A stretch of DNA of 5,718 bases from an uncultured Clostridia bacterium (GTDB lineage: Bacteria; Bacillota; Clostridia; Christensenellales; Borkfalkiaceae). Below the pieces are notes generated by a model. The model saw only the letters and a list, made by a program, of their open reading frames with translations, was not told the DNA's origin and ran no database searches. Of the stretch, positions 1 through 4,914 are shown piece by piece. Each line of letters opens with the position of its first letter. Positions within the stretch are counted from its first letter, which is position 1. Both the position numbers and the translations under genes were made by a program. The DNA lies in the NCBI GenBank assembly GCA_947177495.1, contig CAMWUS010000100.1:1-5718 (forward strand). The letters run 5' to 3'.

Positions 1-15
1 TCACAGGGTAGGGTG

Positions 16-62
16 CCTGTCAATAGGGTTTTGAAAATTTATGAACGCAAGCAATAGACAGG
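16..62. repeat. Imperfect inverted repeat upstream of the ATPase promoter
   Basis: The arms 16-26 (CCTGTCAATAG) and 52-62 (CAATAGACAGG) pair at 9 of 11 positions, with two A/A mismatches and a 25-nt spacer. The outer six base pairs are perfect. The left arm can instead pair with ACAGG at 3-7 (5 bp, 8-nt loop), so the two hairpins exclude each other. There is also an imperfect direct repeat, ACAGGGTAGGGTGC at 3-16 and ACAGGTAGGGGCA at 58-70. The element lies upstream of the predicted transcription start. It could be an operator or the 3' end of an upstream transcript. No T-run follows the stem directly, so a classical terminator is not supported. Its function is unknown. Confidence 0.35.
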
Positions 63-108
63 TAGGGGCAAGATAACATTTTTATTGCGTAAAATACAAA
101 TATTTCGT

Positions 109-137
109 TTGCTTAAAAAGAAAAAATATGTTACAAT
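109..137 (+). promoter_or_regulatory. Extended -10 housekeeping-sigma promoter for the ATPase operon
   Basis: A -35-like TTGCTT (109-114, three of six consensus bases) is separated by exactly 17 nt from TACAAT (132-137, five of six). TG at 129-130 in front of the -10 gives TGTTACAAT, a good extended -10. The DNA around and upstream of it (71-130) is strongly AT-rich, unlike the coding region. The expected start of transcription is around 142-146, on or next to the ATG at 146. This is the only convincing promoter I see in the window, and it is placed to transcribe the whole operon. Confidence 0.65.
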
Positions 138-145
138 AGTGTCGT

Positions 146-463
146 ATGCAAGAAATTTTAAAGTCCATTAACGAAGCCGAGGAAAAAGCGGCTGAAATAA
201 AAGCGTCGGCGCAGCAAAAGGCGGCTGAAATTGCGGAGAACGCGGAAGAGCGTTCTGCGGAGATTGCCAAGCTTTCGGAAGCGGAATGCAAAGCATACCG
301 CGAAAAGGCAATTAAGGATGCCGAAGAAGCGGCGCAGAAGTATTACGACGAGAAAATCACCGAAAAGAGAGCGGTCGCGGCGAAGTATGCCGCCGACTGT
401 CTTCAATCTACGGACGAGATTGTAAGCGACATTGTGCGGAGGATTGTGCGTGGCAGTTGTTGA
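146..463 (+). CDS. V/A-type ATPase peripheral stalk subunit G/H (AhaH / NtpF-like)
   Basis: This small stalk protein (105 aa) should pair with subunit E to form the peripheral stalk that stops the catalytic head from rotating with the rotor. The sequence is almost entirely predicted helix, rich in Ala, Glu and Lys, with heptad-like spacing from about residue 5 to 85. It starts MQEILKSINEAEEKA, the usual opening of the family, which supports ATG 146. No Shine-Dalgarno precedes that ATG, and the -10 box ends only 8 nt upstream, so translation may begin on a leaderless mRNA. The short C-terminal segment after residue 85 (STDEIVSDIVRRIV) is amphipathic, as in homologues. The 3' end overlaps the start of subunit I by 14 nt. 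Coiled-coil proteins diverge quickly, so the assignment rests on length, composition and first place in the operon. Subunit naming differs between systems (G, H, or F in Enterococcus hirae). Confidence 0.85.
   Translation: MQEILKSINEAEEKAAEIKASAQQKAAEIAENAEERSAEIAKLSEAECKAYREKAIKDAEEAAQKYYDEKITEKRAVAAKYAADCLQSTDEIVSDIVRRIVRGSC
438..442 (+). promoter_or_regulatory. Shine-Dalgarno GGAGG for subunit I
   Basis: GGAGG lies inside the last codons of the upstream stalk gene, 7 nt before GTG 450. It decides the start of subunit I. An earlier in-frame TTG at 432 would lie upstream of this site and add a non-family MCGGLC sequence, whereas GTG 450 gives MAVVEMGKLNLVAM, a typical subunit I opening. Confidence 0.8.
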
Positions 464-1184
464 AATGGGCAAGCTCAATTTAGTCGCCATGTCCTACGAG
501 AAGGATAAGGTATTGAACGCCCTGCAACGCACGGGCGCGACTGAAATTAAGCTGCACTCTCAAACTGAATACGCCGCACCTATGACTGCGGACTGCGAGA
601 GCCTGAAAGAATATCTTTCGGGTTTAGAAGACGCGCTCTCCAAAATTACGGACAGCGTGAAGCAGTACGCCGCGCAGTATAAGATAAAGTCCGATTTACC
701 CAAGGACGGTTGCGAAATTTCCTATTCCGAATTTATCGGGGCAAAGGATTTCAAGGCGGAAGCCGACGAAACGGTAAAAGAAGTCAACCGTCTTTTGGAG
801 GAACAGAAGAAGTGTTCCGCAGAGCTTACAAAGGTGAAGCGCACGCTTGCGGAAGCGGAAATTTACGCGTCCGTAGAGCAACCGTTAAAGTTGGAAAACA
901 CGTCGCACGCTCGGTTTAAAATAGGCACTATTCCCGCGCCCATGAAAGTGAATTTCATGCAGGCAATCGGAGAGTTGCCGCTTGCTTCGTACTCCTTTGT
1001 GTCAAGCAGTAAAGACAGCGAGCTTATCATGGTCGCCGCGCATAAATCGGAAGCGGAAAAAACCGACGCGGTTTTGCAAAGCTTCGGCTTTGTAAAATGT
1101 CCGTTTGACGACGGGCGCACGGGCGAGGAAGTTTACAATTCGTTAAAGGAGCGCGAGGAAGGGCTTGCGACGGAGTTGCGTTAA
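450..1184 (+). CDS. V/A-type ATPase subunit I, N-terminal cytoplasmic part (interrupted by TAA)
   Basis: Subunit I (NtpI, the bacterial counterpart of eukaryotic subunit a) is the stator protein of the membrane sector. This piece is 244 aa, started by GTG 450 with GGAGG 7 nt upstream. It carries the N-terminal cytoplasmic region: an opening beta strand (MAVVEMGKLNLVAMS), the first coiled-coil arm (about residues 50-150), and the globular segment around residues 155-225 that normally docks to the peripheral stalks. It ends at TAA 1182-1184 in the middle of the returning coiled coil. The reading frame continues with recognisable subunit I sequence directly after the stop, so this is half of a gene rather than a complete one. 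Alone it lacks every membrane helix and cannot carry ions. The start overlaps the upstream stalk gene by 14 nt, which suggests translational coupling. Whether the product is a truncated protein, a readthrough product, or the result of a sequence error cannot be decided here. Confidence 0.85.
   Translation: MAVVEMGKLNLVAMSYEKDKVLNALQRTGATEIKLHSQTEYAAPMTADCESLKEYLSGLEDALSKITDSVKQYAAQYKIKSDLPKDGCEISYSEFIGAKDFKAEADETVKEVNRLLEEQKKCSAELTKVKRTLAEAEIYASVEQPLKLENTSHARFKIGTIPAPMKVNFMQAIGELPLASYSFVSSSKDSELIMVAAHKSEAEKTDAVLQSFGFVKCPFDDGRTGEEVYNSLKEREEGLATELR
1182..1184 (+). other. In-frame TAA splitting subunit I
   Basis: This stop is codon 245 counting from GTG 450, and the frame is the same on both sides. 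Read through, the gene gives a product of about 658 residues, the normal family length. Leu243, Leu250 and Ile257 keep a 7-residue spacing across the stop, with Leu253 and Leu260 on the other core position, so the coiled-coil register is unbroken. The stop falls on an exposed heptad position. One base change from CAA, GAA or AAA would explain it. TAA is also a normal terminator here (subunits I, K and E end with it), so a reassigned code is unlikely. Confidence 0.85.
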
Positions 1185-1205
1185 AATCAATCACAACTCT
1201 ATTCG

Positions 1206-2426
1206 TTGAAAGACCGTATCCGCGACTTACAAATTTATTGCGACTTCGTTGCGTTCGAGTTGGAAAAAGCAGAGCTTTCCGAAAAGATGCTTGCAACGCA
1301 GACCACGTTTTTGTTGGAAGCATACGTTCCCGTAGAAGCGGAGGAGGGCGTTCGGCAGGCTTTAACGGACGTTTCGAGCGCAATATATTTCGAGTTTTCC
1401 GAGCCTTCCGAGGACGAAGTTCCCCCGACGCTTTTAAGCAACAACGCAATCGTTAAAAACTTCGAAGCCGTCACCAATATGTATTCCGCGCCGCACTCGC
1501 GCGAGTTCGACCCCAACACGGTCATGGCGTTCTTTTACAGCCTTTTCTTGGGCTTCATCATGGCGGATATGGGTTACGGCTTGATGATGATACTCGGCGG
1601 CGGGTTGCTTTGGTTTAAAAACAGGCGCCGCGACGGTATGATAGGGCGCTTAGGCGGCGTGTTTGCAATCGGCGGCATCTTTACGGTGATATGGGGCGCG
1701 CTGTTCAATTCGTTGTTCGGGTTCGCCGTTCTTCCGTTTAAGGTCATGCCGGATTTGCAGGGCGTTCACATGAGTTGGTCGCTTGCGGGGATCAACGTAC
1801 CCGCACTGCTTATCATCAGTATGCTCATCGGCGTCGTGCAGATTTTCGCGGGCTACGTATGCCGTGCGGTGCAGTGTTGGCGCAGGGGCAAAATTTTAGA
1901 CGGCATTTTCGACGGTATTGTTTGGGCGGTGTTCTCCATAGGCGTAGAGCTTGCGATTATCGGTTTCGTAGAACAGTTCAACTTGCCTATTCTTGCAAAG
2001 GTCGGCGGAATCATCGCGGGGGCAAGCCTTGTGGTTGCAATCCTCACCGCGGGCAGACACGAAAAGCTTTTGGGCAAGTTTACAAAGGGTTTCGGCTCCG
2101 CGTACGGCGTTATCAACTACGCTTCCGATATTTTGAGCTACGCAAGGCTTTACGGCTTAATGCTTGCGGGCGCGGTCATCGCGGACATCATCACTTCGAA
2201 TTCCGTAGCTTTAATCGGCAGCGGCAACGTCGGATTTATCATTTTAGGTGTTGCCATTATGTTAATAGGGCATGTGTTCAATCTTGCAATAGGGCTTCTC
2301 GGCGCGTATATCCACGACGCAAGACTGCAATACGTGGAGTTCTACGGCAGATTCTTCGAGGGTGAGGGTGAATTGTTCACTCCCTTAGGTTCAAGGCATA
2401 AACACGTTTACGTGTTAAATAATTAA
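1206..2426 (+). CDS. V/A-type ATPase subunit I, C-terminal part with membrane domain
   Basis: This is the rest of subunit I, open from 1185 in the same frame as the upstream piece. The first possible start after the stop is TTG 1206 (406 aa), but no Shine-Dalgarno precedes it, so independent translation is doubtful. It begins with the second coiled-coil arm (YCDFVAFELEKAEL) and the motif TTFLLEAYVP. The membrane domain follows from about residue 358 of the joined numbering, with about seven to eight hydrophobic helices and the family motif MADMGYGL. Two arginines match the essential pair of the half-channels: Arg566 in SYARLYGL and Arg625 in HDARLQYVEF, 59 residues apart. The C-terminus (FEGEGELFTPL) is also typical. 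The membrane part therefore looks intact and under selection, with no further stop or shift. It is followed after 20 nt by subunit K. Confidence 0.85.
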   Translation: MKDRIRDLQIYCDFVAFELEKAELSEKMLATQTTFLLEAYVPVEAEEGVRQALTDVSSAIYFEFSEPSEDEVPPTLLSNNAIVKNFEAVTNMYSAPHSREFDPNTVMAFFYSLFLGFIMADMGYGLMMILGGGLLWFKNRRRDGMIGRLGGVFAIGGIFTVIWGALFNSLFGFAVLPFKVMPDLQGVHMSWSLAGINVPALLIISMLIGVVQIFAGYVCRAVQCWRRGKILDGIFDGIVWAVFSIGVELAIIGFVEQFNLPILAKVGGIIAGASLVVAILTAGRHEKLLGKFTKGFGSAYGVINYASDILSYARLYGLMLAGAVIADIITSNSVALIGSGNVGFIILGVAIMLIGHVFNLAIGLLGAYIHDARLQYVEFYGRFFEGEGELFTPLGSRHKHVYVLNN

Positions 2427-2436
2427 AAAACAATTT

Positions 2437-2441
2437 GGAGG
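2437..2441 (+). promoter_or_regulatory. Shine-Dalgarno GGAGG for subunit K
   Basis: GGAGG ends 5 nt before ATG 2447 and fixes that codon as the start. An in-frame TTG at 2435 overlaps this site and would make the Shine-Dalgarno coding, so it is unlikely. This is one of the strongest ribosome sites in the window, which fits a subunit needed in many copies for the ring. Confidence 0.85.
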
Positions 2442-2446
2442 TATAT

Positions 2447-2965
2447 ATGTTTTCAACACTTTTGGCGGAAAGCGAGCAGGTTTTCCAAGAAGTCGGGCAA
2501 AAAGCCGAGCAAATCGGTTACACCGGCTTTGCGGTCGCTATGATCGGCGTTGCGCTCTGCGTGCTTCTCTGCGGTATCGGTTCGGCGATCGGTCTTTTCA
2601 AAACGGGTACTGCGGCAGCAGGCGTATTGGGTGAAGCTCCCAACAAGTTCGGTAAAGTTCTCGTGCTCGTGCTCCTTCCCGCAACGCAGGGTATTTACGG
2701 CTTTATTATCGGCATCATCGCTTCTGGTTCGGTTTCGGCGACCATGACGCTTTCGCAGGGTTGGGCGATGCTCGGCGCGGTAATGCCTATGGCTGTTTCG
2801 GGTTTGATTACGGGTATTTTCCAAGGCAAATCGGCAGTCAACTGTATTTACGCAGTCGGCAAGCAGGATTCGCTTGGCGGTAAGCTTATCATTTACCCCG
2901 CAATGATCGAGTTCTATGCAATTTTGGGACTTATCATTTCCATCATGTTAATTCCTCTCGTATAA
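2447..2965 (+). CDS. V-type ATPase proteolipid subunit K (rotor ring, probable Na+ type)
   Basis: This 172-aa integral membrane proteolipid forms the rotor ring that carries ions past subunit I. It has four membrane helices from two fused, related hairpins: about residues 25-50 and 68-95, then 106-132 and 148-171. The second hairpin holds the ion-carrying carboxylate Glu155 (YPAMIEFYAILG). At the matching place the first hairpin has Gln81 (LLPATQGIYGF). By alignment with Enterococcus hirae NtpK from memory, the Na+ ligands Leu61, Thr64, Gln65, Gln110 and Glu139 correspond to Leu77, Thr80, Gln81, Gln126 and Glu155 here, so all five are present. One carboxylate per four helices is the V-type arrangement. 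The stretch before helix 1 (about 24 residues, partly amphipathic) is somewhat longer than in E. hirae. Na+ coupling is inferred from residues, not shown. It lies between I and E as in other ntp operons. Confidence 0.95.
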   Translation: MFSTLLAESEQVFQEVGQKAEQIGYTGFAVAMIGVALCVLLCGIGSAIGLFKTGTAAAGVLGEAPNKFGKVLVLVLLPATQGIYGFIIGIIASGSVSATMTLSQGWAMLGAVMPMAVSGLITGIFQGKSAVNCIYAVGKQDSLGGKLIIYPAMIEFYAILGLIISIMLIPLV

Positions 2966-2969
2966 GACT

Positions 2970-3548
2970 ATGAGCGAACAGGCGATTGTCGAAAGGATAA
3001 TTTCCGACGCCGAGGAAGAGGCGCGGGCAATTATCGCGGAAGCGGAGGAGAGGGCTAAGGCAACCGTTGCCGGAGCTACCACCGATGCCGAAAGAAACAG
3101 ACGGGGAACGGAAGCGGAAGTCAAAGCCAAGGCGGATAGCATTTTCGACGGAAAAGCTGCCGTGGCGCGCCTTGACAGCGCAAAAATTCTGCTTGCCGAA
3201 AAGCGCGGCGTAATAGACGAAATCTACGCCCGTGCCCTCGAAAAGCTGTTAAATTTGAGCGAAAAGGAAACGCTGTCCCTCTGCACGCGGCTTTTAGACG
3301 AGCACGCGGAAGAGGGCGACGAATTGGTGTTTGCGGATAATTTCCGCTATGCACAGGCGGTTTCTGCGCTTCCCGTAGTCAAACAAAAGAAGTTAAAGGT
3401 TGCAACCAAGCGCGCCAAGCTCGACGGCGGGTTTATGCTTTGCGGAAAGCATTCCGACAAAAATCTTTCCTACGGCGCGATACTCGCGATGGACAGGGAA
3501 GAGCAGCAAGCTGAGATCGCTTCCGTAATATTCAATTCCGGTTTATAA
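2970..3548 (+). CDS. V/A-type ATPase peripheral stalk subunit E
   Basis: Subunit E (192 aa) pairs with the small G/H-like subunit in the peripheral stalk and binds the top of the catalytic head through its C-terminal domain. Residues 1 to about 75 form a charged, Ala/Glu-rich helix (ERIISDAEEEARAIIAEAEE) suited to coiled-coil pairing. From about residue 80 the sequence becomes a mixed alpha/beta domain with LDGGFMLCGKHSDKNLSYGA near 151-170, the family's characteristic Gly-Gly-Phe segment, and a final helix. Length is normal. ATG 2970 lies 4 nt after the stop of K and gives the expected family N-terminus. No clear Shine-Dalgarno is visible before it, so translation probably depends on ribosomes finishing K. 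The next gene starts directly at its stop codon. Confidence 0.92.
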   Translation: MSEQAIVERIISDAEEEARAIIAEAEERAKATVAGATTDAERNRRGTEAEVKAKADSIFDGKAAVARLDSAKILLAEKRGVIDEIYARALEKLLNLSEKETLSLCTRLLDEHAEEGDELVFADNFRYAQAVSALPVVKQKKLKVATKRAKLDGGFMLCGKHSDKNLSYGAILAMDREEQQAEIASVIFNSGL

Positions 3549-4529
3549 ATGGCTAAGAACTTATTGTACACAAACGGCGTGATAGCCGCCCGAGAAAAAT
3601 ATTTGTTGAAAGACAAGATTTTCAAACTCTGCGATTTGGGCGCAGAGGAGGCTTTGCGCGTCGTTTCGGAGAGCGGCTTCGGCAAAGGCGCGGAAGCGGC
3701 GTCCGTTTACGAGTACGAAAAACTTGTTTCTGCAGACGAGGCGGCGATTGACGCGTTTATCCGCGAATACGCGCCCTCGCGTGCGGAAGCGGCATATCTT
3801 TTGTCGGCGCGGGATTTCCACAACGCTAAAGCGGCTGTTAAGGCTCGGTTTTTAAATCTAAGCACGGAAAATATGCTCGCCCCCGCGGGGCTCATTCCCG
3901 TAGGGGTAATCGTAGACTGCGTCAATTCGGGCGAATACGCTCCTCTCGGCAAGGTTTTGAGCGAAGCCGTAAAGGAAGCGAGCGCGTTGTTTTCCGAAGA
4001 AAGCGAAGCGACCGCGTCGGGCGCGGAAATAGGAATTATCTTCGAAAAGGCGTTATACCGCCATCTACACGAGACTTGCGCAAGGAACGGGCTTTTAAAA
4101 AAGCTTTTAACAACCAAAGCGGATATGACGAATATTCTTACGGCACTTCGCTCGGGAGAAGAGGAGTACGCCGCTAAGTGTTACCTTTCGGGCGGCAAGC
4201 TTACCGAAAAACAGCTTGCATCGCTTTTTAACGAGGACCCCGAAAAGGCGATAAAAGCATTCGAAGGTACGCCGTATTACGACTTTGTGAAAAAGTGTAT
4301 TACGGATAAGGCGGCGGGGCTTCCCCTGACCACGGCGGAACGCATTTGCGAAAGCTACGAAACGGAGTACTTCACGGCTAAGAAATACGAACTGCAAAAA
4401 AATCAGCCGTTTCTCTATTACGTATTCCGTCGCCGTGCGGAAAATAGCAACGTGAGAATACTGTTCGTATGTCTTTTGGCGGGCATGAAGGATAGCGAAA
4501 TTAAACGCCGTTTGCGCGCGATACAATAG
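3549..4529 (+). CDS. V/A-type ATPase subunit C (AC39 / d-like, NtpC)
   Basis: Subunit C (326 aa) is the funnel-shaped adaptor that sits on the K ring and joins it to the central stalk, so that ring rotation and ATP turnover are coupled. It is soluble and mostly helical, with no membrane segment. The N-terminus (NGVIAAREKYLLKDKIFKLC) and the C-terminus around residues 294-326 (ENSNVRILFVCLLAGMKDSE, then IKRRLR) match the vATP-synt_AC39 pattern of a conserved N-V-R-I segment followed by an Ile-Arg-Leu-Arg-like end. Length is normal for the family. ATG 3549 directly follows the TAA of subunit E (TAAATG) and no Shine-Dalgarno is seen, which points to termination-reinitiation. It ends 17 nt before subunit F. 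The middle of the protein is divergent, so identification relies on the ends, length and operon position. Confidence 0.9.
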   Translation: MAKNLLYTNGVIAAREKYLLKDKIFKLCDLGAEEALRVVSESGFGKGAEAASVYEYEKLVSADEAAIDAFIREYAPSRAEAAYLLSARDFHNAKAAVKARFLNLSTENMLAPAGLIPVGVIVDCVNSGEYAPLGKVLSEAVKEASALFSEESEATASGAEIGIIFEKALYRHLHETCARNGLLKKLLTTKADMTNILTALRSGEEEYAAKCYLSGGKLTEKQLASLFNEDPEKAIKAFEGTPYYDFVKKCITDKAAGLPLTTAERICESYETEYFTAKKYELQKNQPFLYYVFRRRAENSNVRILFVCLLAGMKDSEIKRRLRAIQ

Positions 4530-4546
4530 TTTAAGGACGGTGTGGT

Positions 4547-4864
4547 ATGACGGGTAAAATAGCAATCATAGGCGACGGCGACAGTATCATGGTTTTCAGG
4601 GCGGCGGGCGTTGCAACTTTCCCTGCGGAAAACGAGGGGAAGGCGCGCGAGGTTTTAAGAAAAATCGCCAAGGATTATCAAGTCATTTTTCTTACCGAGG
4701 AACTTGCCAAACCCTTGACCGAGTTCTTGAAACGGTTTGACGAAGAGCCTTATCCCGTGGTTTTGAGTATTCCCTCCAAAAACGGCAGCACAGGCCACGG
4801 CAAAGAGCTTTTGCAAAGCGCAATGGAGCGCGCCCTCGGCGTAGACATCTTATTTAATAACTGA
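4547..4864 (+). CDS. V/A-type ATPase subunit F (central stalk; NtpG in E. hirae)
   Basis: Subunit F (105 aa) binds subunit D in the central rotor shaft and is thought to modulate ATPase activity. The N-terminus KIAIIGDGDSIMVFRAAGV is the family signature: a beta strand, a Gly-Asp loop, then FRxAGV. Alternating strands and helices follow (YQVIFLTEELA at about 44-54, YPVVLSIPSK at about 69-78), as expected for its small Rossmann-like fold, and the C-terminal helix (about 84-100) is the part that contacts subunit D. Length is typical. AAGGA at 4533-4537 lies 9 nt before ATG 4547, a reasonable ribosome site. It sits between C and A as in ntp operons. A 50-nt gap with a hairpin separates it from subunit A, the longest intergenic space within the operon here. 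Confidence 0.93.
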   Translation: MTGKIAIIGDGDSIMVFRAAGVATFPAENEGKAREVLRKIAKDYQVIFLTEELAKPLTEFLKRFDEEPYPVVLSIPSKNGSTGHGKELLQSAMERALGVDILFNN

Positions 4865-4875
4865 GTTCACAAACT

Positions 4876-4896
4876 TTTCCTTGTCTTGCAAGGAAA
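4876..4896 (+). promoter_or_regulatory. Perfect 8-bp hairpin between subunits F and A
   Basis: TTTCCTTG (4876-4883) pairs with CAAGGAAA (4889-4896) around a 5-nt loop (TCTTG). It lies in the 50-nt gap after subunit F and ends 8 nt before the AGAGG ribosome site of subunit A. No T-run follows, and the stem is AT-rich, so it does not look like an efficient intrinsic terminator. It may affect mRNA processing or stability, or tune translation of subunit A. The structure is seen in the sequence; the role is inferred. Confidence 0.5.
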
Positions 4897-4904
4897 TCGG
4901 CAAT

Positions 4905-4909
4905 AGAGG
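4905..4909 (+). promoter_or_regulatory. Shine-Dalgarno AGAGG for subunit A
   Basis: AGAGG ends 5 nt before ATG 4915 and supports that codon as the start of subunit A, which begins MGKTVKISGPLI as in homologues. Confidence 0.7.
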
Positions 4910-4914
4910 TATTT

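Noticed and set aside
1..57. An open frame from the left edge to TAG 55-57, which could be the tail of an upstream gene (ending VLKIYERKQ).
   Set aside because: It is only 18 codons, which is likely to be open by chance, has no recognisable motif, and overlaps the repeats. It is possible but not supportable without sequence to the left.
432..449. TTG 432 as the start of subunit I.
   Set aside because: It lies upstream of the GGAGG site that serves GTG 450, and it adds residues not typical of the family.
1182..1184. TAA in subunit I as a site for selenocysteine or pyrrolysine.
   Set aside because: Selenocysteine uses TGA and pyrrolysine TAG. TAA is not known for either, and TAA is used as a normal stop elsewhere in this operon.
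1176..1206. A programmed or accidental frameshift in subunit I.
   Set aside because: Both halves are in the same frame and the coiled-coil register is continuous, so no net shift is needed. The neighbouring frame meets a stop at 1205-1207.
1027..1449. Long open frames on the minus strand, such as 1027-1449 and 4107-4565, and a + strand frame at 1775-2365.
   Set aside because: They lie opposite or across clear ATPase genes, have Arg-rich or Ser-rich shadow compositions, and show no family motif.
2435..2446. TTG 2435 as the start of subunit K.
   Set aside because: It overlaps the Shine-Dalgarno itself; ATG 2447 is well placed behind GGAGG.
4876..4900. The F-A hairpin as an intrinsic terminator ending the operon.
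   Set aside because: There is no T-run after the stem, the stem is AT-rich, and subunit A with its own ribosome site follows immediately.
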